NCBI GenBank assembly: GCA_944322305.1
Contig: CALUOP010000001.1
Coordinates: forward strand, 186,001-250,000
Length of the DNA: 64,000 nt
Source of the DNA: an uncultured Coriobacteriaceae bacterium
Lineage (GTDB): Bacteria; Actinomycetota; Coriobacteriia; Coriobacteriales; Coriobacteriaceae
Direction of reading: 5' to 3'
Each line of letters starts with the position of its first letter. Position 1 is the stretch's first letter. Made by a program: the position numbers and the translations under genes. Below the pieces are notes generated by a model, which did not search any database, was not told the DNA's origin, and worked only from the letters and a program-made list of their open reading frames with translations. Shown one piece after another: positions 18,753 to 25,943 of this stretch.

Positions 18753-20039
18753 CTACGCGGCAGATGCGGTGGACGGCGCCTTGTGCGGGCGGCGACGCAC
18801 GCCGGAGGCGTACTCCTCCAGACGGCGCGTCACGCGCGAGAGCGGCAAGGTGATCACCAGGTAGAACACCGCCGCCACGATGTAGGGGGTGATCGAGCCG
18901 GTGGCGGCCACCACCGTCTTGGCGTACATGACCAGCTCCATGACGCCCACGGCCGCCAGCAGCGAGGTGTCCTTGTACAGCGTGATGAACTCGCTCGTGA
19001 GGTTGGGGATCACGCGGCGGAACATCTGCGGCAAGATCACGTGGAACATGGTCTGGGCCGCCGTCATGCCCAGCGAGCGTGCCGCCTCGAACTGACCCTT
19101 GTCGATGGACTGGATGCCCGAGCGGAACACCTCGCACAGGTACGCGCCGGAGTTCATGGCCACCACCGCCACGCCCAGCACGTAGGACGGCACCTGGATG
19201 CCCGCCAGCGGCAGGCCGAAGAAGGCGATGTAGATCTGCAGGAACAGCGGCGTGCCGCGCACAACGTTCACGTACGTGGTGGCGATGCCGCGCCACAGCG
19301 CCAAGCGCGCGCGGCGCATGACCGCGAGCAAAAGCCCCAGTGGGATAGCCAGAGGAAACGCCACGGCCACCACGGCCAGCGACATGAGGAAGCCCTCGAA
19401 GACCACCGGGAAGCTCGTGACCAAGATGGTAGGGTCGAAGAACAGCTTGAGGAACTTGTTGGAGTTCCACGCAGCGACCCAGCTCTGCTGCTCGAGGTAC
19501 TGCGCGATCTGGTCGGGAAGCGACATGCCCACAACCTCGATGGGCGCCACCGCGTCCAGGTCGTGCTCGGCGCCGGCGGCGGTGTAGGTCCCCGTCACCT
19601 GCATAGAGCCGCCCTCCGCCGGGAAGACCACGCCGTAGACCTGCACGTTCAGGCGGCCGGCCGTGCTCAGCGGCTCGTCGAAGCTAAGCGTGATCGTCTG
19701 GCCCTCGGACGAAACCTCGAAGCTGACCTCGTTGCGGTCCATGTAGTTCTCGCCGGTGAGCAGCACCGCCTTGGTGTCGGCCGAGCGGTAGCTGGTGCCC
19801 TCGGGAAGGGTGAGCGCGAGCTCCTCAACATCCTCCCCCGCGTCTACGAGGCCTTCCCAGGTGATGCGCGTCTCGGTGGCGCCGACCACGTCGTTGGTGG
19901 TGTCGCCGGCGTTGGGGCGGGCGGTCACGCGCTCCACGGTCAGCGCTTCGGCCGGGCTCGGCGCTGCAGCGCCTCCGAGGGCGCACGCGCCGGCGATAAG
20001 CGCGGCGGCGAGCAGTTTGAACGTTCTTCTCAGCTTCAT
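18753..20039 (-). CDS. Amino-acid ABC transporter permease with N-terminal extracytoplasmic domain
   Basis: Inner-membrane permease of the polar amino-acid family. 428 residues, about 200 more than usual. A signal-peptide-like start ([18 protein letters not shown]) is followed by a beta-rich extracytoplasmic domain (about residues 35-180). The permease part (about residues 200-410) carries [34 protein letters not shown] and the EAA loop [20 protein letters not shown]. The ATG at 20039 has AAAGGA eight bases upstream. Fusions of a binding protein to the permease are known, but this extra domain is too short and does not resemble one, so it may contact the separately encoded lipoprotein or the cell wall. 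Confidence 0.9.
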   Translation of the reverse strand: MKLRRTFKLLAAALIAGACALGGAAAPSPAEALTVERVTARPNAGDTTNDVVGATETRITWEGLVDAGEDVEELALTLPEGTSYRSADTKAVLLTGENYMDRNEVSFEVSSEGQTITLSFDEPLSTAGRLNVQVYGVVFPAEGGSMQVTGTYTAAGAEHDLDAVAPIEVVGMSLPDQIAQYLEQQSWVAAWNSNKFLKLFFDPTILVTSFPVVFEGFLMSLAVVAVAFPLAIPLGLLLAVMRRARLALWRGIATTYVNVVRGTPLFLQIYIAFFGLPLAGIQVPSYVLGVAVVAMNSGAYLCEVFRSGIQSIDKGQFEAARSLGMTAAQTMFHVILPQMFRRVIPNLTSEFITLYKDTSLLAAVGVMELVMYAKTVVAATGSITPYIVAAVFYLVITLPLSRVTRRLEEYASGVRRRPHKAPSTASAA

Positions 20040-20125
20040 AGGTCTCATCCTTTGCAGCAAGACAAACGGCGTGCGCAGGCGCTGCCGCGCCTGGGCGCGC
20101 CGGCCGTCTCGGAGCCGGCAGGAGT

Positions 20126-20163
20126 GCCGGGCCCCCTGCGCGGTTGCACGCAGGGGGCCCGGC
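20126..20163 (-). terminator. Intercistronic 15-bp stem-loop
   Basis: Perfect 15-bp GC stem (20126-20140 with 20149-20163) with an 8-base loop between the binding-protein gene and the permease. No U-run follows in the transcribed direction. It therefore looks like a partial terminator or an mRNA stabiliser giving more binding protein than permease. Confidence 0.7.
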
Positions 20164-20186
20164 AAACAGCGCGGTGTGGCGACAGA

Positions 20187-21038
20187 TTAGACGCCGAACT
20201 GCGCCTTGAGGTCGTCGATGGTGCCATCCTCCTCGAGCGCGGCGATGGCCTCGTTGATCGCCGCGGTCAGCGCCGGGTTGTCCTTGGACACGGCCACAGC
20301 GTACTCCTCGCCTGTTGCCGCCGTGTAAACCACCTCGGCGTCCTGGTAGGCGTCGGCGAGCATCTGGTTGACCACCGACATGTTGGTGCACACGGCGTTG
20401 GCCTGGCCGGCCTGCATGGCCGCGAAGGCGTCCGTGGAGTTGCCGTAGGGCTGCACGGTGGCGTTGGGGAAGTTCTCCTTCACGAAGGTCTCGCCCGTGG
20501 TGCCCGACTGAACGGCGATGATGACGCCCTCCTTGTTGAGCTCCTCCGCCGCGTTGTCGGCGGTGATGGAACCGCCCTTCATGACGGCGATGGCCTGGTC
20601 GTCGGTGTAGTAGGAGTCGCTGAAGTCAACCTGCTCGGCGCGCTCGGGGTCGACGGTGATGCCGGAGATGCCCACGTCGGCCTGGCCGCCGGCCGCCACG
20701 GCCGGGATGATGCCGTCGAACTGCAGGGTCTTGAACTCGGCGGTAAGGCCCATCTGCTCGGCGATGGCCTTGCCGATCTCGATGTCGAAGCCCACGTACT
20801 CGCCGTTCTCGAGGTTCTCAAACGGCGGGTAGTCGGGCGAGGTGGCGATGGTCAGCGTGCCGTCGGACACCAGCGTGATCTCGTCGGTGGCAGCGGCGGC
20901 GCTGCCGGTGTCGGAACCGGCGGAAGAGGTGTCGCCGCCCGCGGTGGTGTTGCCGCTGCAGCCGGCCAGGCCGAGCACGGCGGCGAGCGCCACGGTGGCG
21001 CCGGAGGTGCAAAGCATCCTGCGTGAGATGTTGGTCAT
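20187..21038 (-). CDS. Polar amino-acid ABC transporter substrate-binding lipoprotein
   Basis: 283-residue extracytoplasmic solute-binding protein, family 3. A signal peptide ends in lipobox LGLAGC (Cys near 26), then a Ser/Gly/Thr linker, then the SBP_bac_3 fold: LTIATSPDYPPFENLENGEY, VGFDIEIGKAIAEQMG, QADVGISGITVDPERAEQVDF, and the ligand-contact region AVQSGTTGE. The residues for the alpha-amino/carboxylate (SGIT, QSGTTGE) are kept. ATG at 21038 follows AAGGAG. First gene of the operon; divergent from the surface-protein gene. The specific amino acid cannot be named. Confidence 0.95.
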   Translation of the reverse strand: MTNISRRMLCTSGATVALAAVLGLAGCSGNTTAGGDTSSAGSDTGSAAAATDEITLVSDGTLTIATSPDYPPFENLENGEYVGFDIEIGKAIAEQMGLTAEFKTLQFDGIIPAVAAGGQADVGISGITVDPERAEQVDFSDSYYTDDQAIAVMKGGSITADNAAEELNKEGVIIAVQSGTTGETFVKENFPNATVQPYGNSTDAFAAMQAGQANAVCTNMSVVNQMLADAYQDAEVVYTAATGEEYAVAVSKDNPALTAAINEAIAALEEDGTIDDLKAQFGV

Positions 21039-21383
21039 GGGAATCCGCTCCTTTTGATCAGGGTCAGGCGAAGGTTGGCGACAATGCCGCCGCATCTTCC
21101 GAAACAACCGTGAAGACAGTATGCGCCTTATGCGCCTTTTCTGCAAACTTGTTGGGGGTTTATGCAGAAATTTGTAACAGAACGCCGGTTTGCTGCATTG
21201 TTGCCAGTGCGTATCCATACGAAGGCAGTTTCTATGCGTTGTGCACTCCTCGCCCCTCAGCGCTGCCGGGCGCTTATGTGAAGCCGTTGCGTAACCGACA
21301 CCGTTCTCGGACATCTTGCGCGCGCCAAGGGGTAGGGTGTGCTTACTGACTCTGACGGTTACGCAAGCAGGAAGGACGTGCGT
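21039..21383. other. Divergent promoter region with an 11-bp inverted repeat
   Basis: No gene. The left part must carry the amino-acid operon promoter. TTGCGTAACCG at 21287-21297 and its exact reverse complement CGGTTACGCAA at 21356-21366 lie just upstream of the next gene; the right arm is next to its SD. This mirrors the arrangement upstream of the CarD-like gene, with a different sequence. Confidence 0.5.
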
Positions 21384-22736
21384 ATGCCTAACCGTAACGA
21401 TAGATCTCCGTATGCCGGCGCAAAGTACGCCAATCATAAGGCATCCGGCGAGAACAACGAGAAGAAGCCCTCGATCTTAGACGAGATATCGGTGTCGCAG
21501 CTGGCGTCCGGCGCGCTGGCGGCCGTGACCTCGCTTTTACTGTCCTCCAAGATCGGCATCGCCGGATCGGTCATCGGCGCGGCGGCCGGCTACGTGGTCA
21601 CCGCCGTGTCCGGCGTGGTGTACAAGCGCGTGCTCAACGCGTCGGCCGAGAAGGTAAAGCAGTCGGCCGACATGATCCGGTCGTTCTCGACCAACACGCG
21701 CGACGGCGCCGCCGACGCCACGAGCGTGTATCTGGAGGCGGCCGGAGCGGCCGAGACGCGCGCGATGGGCGACGGTGCAGGCGCGGCAACGGGCATTGGA
21801 GGCGCGACTCGGGCGGACGGCGGCGACGCTGCGGCGAGCGTTTACGAGGATGCTGCCGACCTGACGCGGCCCCTCGACGGCGCGCAGGGCAACGTCACAG
21901 GTGCGAGCGCCGCCACCGTGCGCATGGCGAACCCTGGCATGCGCGATGTCGGAAACGCCGACGCGGGCACCGCGGACGAGCGCACCGTTGCCATGCCACG
22001 CCCCGCCGGGGCTGAGGCTGGCCACGCTGCTGCGCACGCCGGCCGCGTGGCGCCTGCCTCCCTGCGGCAAAAGGCCGCGCAGGCCCGCGCCGAGGAGCGC
22101 GCGGCCCTGCAGCGCAAGGTGACCATCGTGTCCGTTGCGGCGGGCTTGGTTGCCGTGGCCGCCATCGCGGCGGCCGTGACGCTGTTCACCGGCGGCAACG
22201 GCCTGGGTCCGAAACCGCACGAGGTGTTTACGCCTACGGCGACGCAGGAGCAGCCTGAGGCCACGGAATCCGAGAAGGACGCAGCGACCACTGAAGCGCC
22301 CGAGAGCACCGCGGGTCAGAGCGATCAGAACGCGGATGCGGACAAAAACGATGCCAGCAACACGAACGCCGTGAACGGCAACGATGCGTCCAACACAAAC
22401 GACGGCGCACAGACTGACAACTCTGCCGACAGCACCGACGGAACGAGCAGCGCGAACATCGGCGACTCAAGCGGCAGCACCTCCGAGAGCACGGACGGCA
22501 CTTCTAACAGCACCTCAAACAGCGGTGCTTCCTCTGGAGCTTCGTCCGGCACCGGCTCGGACGGTACGTCGTCGGGAAGCGCTGGCACCAGCTCAAGCGG
22601 AAACGCGGGTGGCTCGTCAGGCGCAAGTGCCGGCAACAACGCAGACGGGAGCCAGCAGGGCACCTCCGGCGCTAGCTCTGCAACCAACACCGTTGCAGGC
22701 GCCGCCAGTGCTCTGGCAAAGCCCGCGTCCAAGTAA
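21384..22736 (+). CDS. Surface protein with two hydrophobic segments and Ser/Thr/Asn/Gly-rich stalk
   Basis: 450 residues, function unknown. A first hydrophobic, glycine-zipper-like segment (KIGIAGSVIGAAAGYVVTAV) near residues 55-80 is followed by an Ala/Asp-rich linker. A clear transmembrane helix (TIVSVAAGLVAVAAIAAAVT) lies at about residues 250-270. The last ~170 residues are low complexity (Ser, Thr, Asn, Gly, Asp), an extracellular stalk that could be glycosylated. No LPXTG motif. ATG at 21384 follows AAGGA by seven bases. The N-terminal half resembles small actinobacterial membrane proteins of unknown role. Confidence 0.75.
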   Translation: MPNRNDRSPYAGAKYANHKASGENNEKKPSILDEISVSQLASGALAAVTSLLLSSKIGIAGSVIGAAAGYVVTAVSGVVYKRVLNASAEKVKQSADMIRSFSTNTRDGAADATSVYLEAAGAAETRAMGDGAGAATGIGGATRADGGDAAASVYEDAADLTRPLDGAQGNVTGASAATVRMANPGMRDVGNADAGTADERTVAMPRPAGAEAGHAAAHAGRVAPASLRQKAAQARAEERAALQRKVTIVSVAAGLVAVAAIAAAVTLFTGGNGLGPKPHEVFTPTATQEQPEATESEKDAATTEAPESTAGQSDQNADADKNDASNTNAVNGNDASNTNDGAQTDNSADSTDGTSSANIGDSSGSTSESTDGTSNSTSNSGASSGASSGTGSDGTSSGSAGTSSSGNAGGSSGASAGNNADGSQQGTSGASSATNTVAGAASALAKPASK

Positions 22737-22738
22737 CG

Positions 22739-22785
22739 ATCGCCCCGGCCGCCTTTCTCGGCCGAAGCAAGCCAGCCGGGGCGAT
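22739..22785 (+). terminator. Hairpin after the stalk-protein gene
   Basis: Perfect 11-bp arms ATCGCCCCGGC (22739-22749) and GCCGGGGCGAT (22775-22785) enclosing a smaller GGCCG/CGGCC stem. No T-run follows, so it is a weak or Rho-assisted terminator at best. Confidence 0.5.
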
Positions 22786-22987
22786 GCGCATTACGACTCA
22801 TGCGAGCATGGTTCGCTATCTACCCGACCTATTTGCAGCCTGCTTGCGATAAAGCGCTATGCCCCACTGCATGCGGGCTTGAGTCCCTAGAGGAAGCCCC
22901 CGTCGTAATGGTTGCGGGCAATCTGGCAGTCTTTTGTTCTTTTGCTAACCCGTAATTACAAACTCATCGACAGTGCCTAGGGCCAAG

Positions 22988-24046
22988 CTATGAAAAAGCA
23001 GTCGGGTTGAGCCGCTCTTTTACTCGTGCCGCGATCTCTTCAATCAGATAACATGCCCGCTCCGGCACAAAAACGGCGGGACGCTTCTCGCCCTTTACTT
23101 CAAAAAAGAACGCTTTCCGTTTGCCGCTGAGCTTTGGATGCTTGGCAACCAAGCTGTCATCCATACGCGCAAACATTTCCTTTGTTTTTTTCTGGACAAG
23201 CGGATGTTTCCAGCCGGCTTCATCAATCGCTTGGGAAACGTAGTTAAACCCTCGCAGGTAATGTGCCATGAGCAACGAATCTGATGCCCCCAGATCAAGC
23301 AGCGTGCTCAGCATGGTATTCCAGCGCTCAAACGGCATCGTTATCCGTTCGTCGCTCGGTCTCCACCCATTGGGTTTAGGCAATTCGCAACGATAGCAAT
23401 AGTATGCCCTGTTCAGATAAACGATCGCGTGCGCATGCATAAGCGTCTCAATCAGAAACGGGTTATCCGCCCAGCCAGCCCCCGGATACGACCGAAAACG
23501 AAGACCGCACTCGTTAAGAAAAGAACGGCGATACAGCGCAGACCAAATAGCGGGATGGGTTTCTATAAGCAACGGGCGCTCTTCAAGAGAAAACGGCCTC
23601 GTGGATGTCGACATTCTGCTCTGCAACCGACACGCACTCCGTGTCTCGCGCTGCGGATTATCCCAATTGTAAACCTCGACCCATGGCGTCTTTACTATCT
23701 CGATCCTCTCTTGGAAGGAACCGGCAAATGACACCATATCCTCGAACATCGTGGGGGCGATCCAGTCATCTGGCTCGATAATGGCGATCCACTCCCCCCG
23801 CGCTAACTCCAAGCCGCGGTTGCAGGTCGCGCCGTATCCCTCATTTTCCTTGTCAATAACCACATAACGTTTATCGGCAGTCTCGTGCTTGCGCATAATG
23901 GCAAGAGAGTTGTCGGTGCTCCCATCGTTAATGCAGATGATCTCCAACGATGCAAGGGTTTGGCGTTCAATGCTGAAAAGACACTGGTCTAAAAAACCTT
24001 CCACGTTGCACACTGGCACAATTACTGAAACCAAAGGATCTGTCAT
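22988..24046 (-). CDS. Family 2 glycosyltransferase
   Basis: 352-residue GT-A glycosyltransferase probably working on a surface polysaccharide at the cytoplasmic membrane. The N-terminal GT2 domain (1-220) shows VSVIVPVCNVEGFLDQC, ICINDGSTDNS, ENEGYGATCNRGLELARGEW and the metal-binding DxD-like EPDDW. The C-terminal half is unique. The gene is less GC-rich than its left neighbours and marks the left border of the glycan locus. Divergent from tagD. The sugar and acceptor cannot be predicted. Confidence 0.92.
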   Translation of the reverse strand: MTDPLVSVIVPVCNVEGFLDQCLFSIERQTLASLEIICINDGSTDNSLAIMRKHETADKRYVVIDKENEGYGATCNRGLELARGEWIAIIEPDDWIAPTMFEDMVSFAGSFQERIEIVKTPWVEVYNWDNPQRETRSACRLQSRMSTSTRPFSLEERPLLIETHPAIWSALYRRSFLNECGLRFRSYPGAGWADNPFLIETLMHAHAIVYLNRAYYCYRCELPKPNGWRPSDERITMPFERWNTMLSTLLDLGASDSLLMAHYLRGFNYVSQAIDEAGWKHPLVQKKTKEMFARMDDSLVAKHPKLSGKRKAFFFEVKGEKRPAVFVPERACYLIEEIAARVKERLNPTAFS

Positions 24047-24224
24047 GGCCCCACTCGCATCCTCATGCGCTCAATCCGTTTCGATATATTGTAACGAACA
24101 TCGACTCCCCGCTTAACGTGTGAACTCCGCAGGTCGTTTGCCATGCGCGGGGCACACCCGATTAACAAACCGCAATTGCTGGGTATACCAACGGTCAAAC
24201 GTCAATTCTAGGCGGGGTGACACC

Positions 24225-24305
24225 ATGACACAGCCTTCCGATAAAAACAGGGCGTTCAGCGTTGAGCTGCAGGCATCTGCGCACGTAGTGTCGGGACATG
24301 ATTAA
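24225..24305 (+). CDS. Possible 26-residue leader peptide or gene remnant upstream of tagD
   Basis: A short frame with a plausible ribosome site (AGGCGGGGTGACACC before ATG) ends at TAA 24303-24305. It is in the same reading frame as tagD and lies six bases before its possible CTG start. No homology recognised. It could be a leader that couples translation or a chance frame. Confidence 0.3.
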   Translation: MTQPSDKNRAFSVELQASAHVVSGHD

Positions 24306-24320
24306 CACGCGCTGAAACGT

Positions 24321-24737
24321 GTGCTCGCATATGGAACATTCGATCTCCTGCACTACGGACACATTAGACTGCTGAGACAGGCTGCGGCACTGGGCGACTA
24401 TCTTGTCGTCGCCCTCTCAACCGACGAATTCAACGCCGAAAAAGGTGAACAGAGTTTTTATTCTTGGAGTCGCCGACGCGAAATGCTCAAAGCAATACGC
24501 TATGTCGACCTCGTTATTCCAGAACGTTCATGGGACCAGAAGCGATCCGATGTTGCAACGTATAACATCGATATTGTCTGCATGGGCAGTGATTGGGAAG
24601 GAGATCCGCACTTTGAATCTCTTCGAGATATCTGCGAAGTGCGGTATCTTAAAAGAACGGACGGAATCTCAAGCACCAAGGTGAAGCAGTCGTTAGGCAT
24701 GCATGCACCGATTTGTTTGGAAGGACAACGAGCATGA
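24321..24737 (+). CDS. tagD: Glycerol-3-phosphate cytidylyltransferase (TagD-like)
   Basis: Makes CDP-glycerol from CTP and glycerol-3-phosphate, the donor for glycerol-phosphate wall polymers. 138 residues, close to the family length of about 130. It shows the nucleotidyltransferase signature YGTFDLLHYGHIRLL (HxGH) at the N-terminus, STDEFNAEKG, and the C-terminal ISSTKVKQ (ISTTxIK). Start: GTG at 24321 is the first standard codon, but family members normally begin M-K-R-V and here LKRV is encoded from a CTG at 24312, so CTG may be the true start. No SD is clear. The stop overlaps the next ATG (ATGA), so translation is coupled to the LicD gene. Confidence 0.92.
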   Translation: MLAYGTFDLLHYGHIRLLRQAAALGDYLVVALSTDEFNAEKGEQSFYSWSRRREMLKAIRYVDLVIPERSWDQKRSDVATYNIDIVCMGSDWEGDPHFESLRDICEVRYLKRTDGISSTKVKQSLGMHAPICLEGQRA

Positions 24738-24913
24738 GCCTCATCTCAAAAGCAATCGACCGACTCCCTTCCTCAAAGCGTGCCATGCGCGAAAGCATTC
24801 AAGCTTCTCAAAAGGCTGTCGAGGAAGTTCAGGCTCTTGAGAGACGGCTCTACGCCCAAAACGACATGCTCAAAAGCCTGCAGGCAGCATCCGCAACAGC
24901 AAATCTATCATAG
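24734..24913 (+). CDS. N-terminal coiled-coil fragment of a frameshifted licD gene
   Basis: 60 codons starting MSLISKAIDRLPSSKRAM, strongly helical, overlapping the tagD stop by ATGA. The frame stops at 24911-24913. The next frame over continues the same helical character (SIIDDQKARLDSLQRTINEL) directly into the LicD domain. The simplest reading is one gene broken by a one-base deletion between about 24875 and 24895, or a sequencing error. No good slippery heptamer was seen. Confidence 0.65.
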   Translation: MSLISKAIDRLPSSKRAMRESIQASQKAVEEVQALERRLYAQNDMLKSLQAASATANLS

Positions 24914-25002
24914 ACGATCAGAAGGCGCGCCTTGACTCGCTGCAACGCACCATTAACGAGCTTCAATCTGACCTCAAGGCGAAGGAAGCCCGCAACCAGA
25001 TC

Positions 25003-25908
25003 ATGCAGTGGGAACTTTACCGAAATGACGGAGAAGATCTTCCCTCCGCAAAAAAGCGGTTCTTCCGCAGTATGTCCCCAGCAACCGGAGGTGCACGGCT
25101 TTTCCAACAAGGCTGCGCACAGCTGTTGACCGAGTTTGACGAGCTGTGCAACAAGCACGATATTCCCTATTGGATTGCCTTTGGTACCCTGCTCGGCGCA
25201 GTTCGGCACGGCGGATTCATCCCCTGGGACGATGATATAGACCTGTGCATGATGCGCTCTGACATCCAGCACATCGTCAAAATGATGCAGAATGATAACA
25301 AGTATCGTGTTTCCATCATTTACGATGCCTGGAATTTCTGCAAGCAAGTTCGCTTTATGTACCGGGATCGCCGCAATCCCTGTTTTCTCGACTTGTTCAT
25401 TTTCGAAGAAACCAATGCCCCCACACCTGACACCTTCGACCGCCTGTTTACATTACGCCATCGCATGATCGACGAAATGCGATCTAGCGATTTGTTTCCC
25501 ACATGGAAGAGCAAAGAATTTGTCCCTGTCGAAGACCCGCTTTCCCGTGATATTGAAAGGCTCTTCGCGCAATACCGAGAAGAAAGCGCTTCGATTCTAA
25601 TGACCCCTCATCCAAATGCCTCCGAAACGGAAGGGGTTATCTGGGGCATTGAGAATCTTGACGATCTCAATCATTATCGCTGGTGCTGCCCGAAATCAGA
25701 CGTGCTTCCCACACAACGCCTGTCGTTTGAAGGGCATGCGTGCAGCGCACCCGCAAACATCGATAAGTTCCTCTCGGAGGTATACGGGGACATCTACGCG
25801 TTGCCCAATGACCTCGTAAGCCATTGCCCGCACGTAAGCGAGAAGTCCCTCGAGAACCGCGAAACGCTTGCGAGCATCAAAGAGCATCTCGTTTCGGATG
25901 AAACCTAA
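25003..25908 (+). CDS. LicD-family phosphotransferase, catalytic part
   Basis: LicD proteins transfer phosphocholine, glycerol-phosphate or ribitol-phosphate to surface glycans. The catalytic nucleotidyltransferase-like core is intact: KHDIPYWIAFGTLLGAVRHG followed by GFIPWDDDIDLCM. 301 residues are counted from the first ATG in this frame, which has only a weak SD, so this is probably the body of a longer protein whose N-terminus lies in another frame (24734-24913). Next to TagD, glycerol-phosphate is the likely cargo. If the frameshift is real, the enzyme may be inactive or depend on internal initiation. Confidence 0.88.
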   Translation: MQWELYRNDGEDLPSAKKRFFRSMSPATGGARLFQQGCAQLLTEFDELCNKHDIPYWIAFGTLLGAVRHGGFIPWDDDIDLCMMRSDIQHIVKMMQNDNKYRVSIIYDAWNFCKQVRFMYRDRRNPCFLDLFIFEETNAPTPDTFDRLFTLRHRMIDEMRSSDLFPTWKSKEFVPVEDPLSRDIERLFAQYREESASILMTPHPNASETEGVIWGIENLDDLNHYRWCCPKSDVLPTQRLSFEGHACSAPANIDKFLSEVYGDIYALPNDLVSHCPHVSEKSLENRETLASIKEHLVSDET

Positions 25909-25940
25909 AAGGGGAAGGGCTGTAGGCCCCTCCCCTTCAT
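25909..25940. terminator. Bidirectional terminator between licD and the DUF4422 gene
   Basis: AAGGGGAAGGGC and GGCCCCTCCCCTTC arms form a GC-rich stem between two convergent stops. It abuts both stop codons. Confidence 0.7.
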
Positions 25941-25943
25941 ATG

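Noticed and set aside
24842-24915. Programmed -1 frameshift site in licD
   Set aside because: No X-XXY-YYZ slippery heptamer in the needed frame and no following hairpin; a simple indel fits better.
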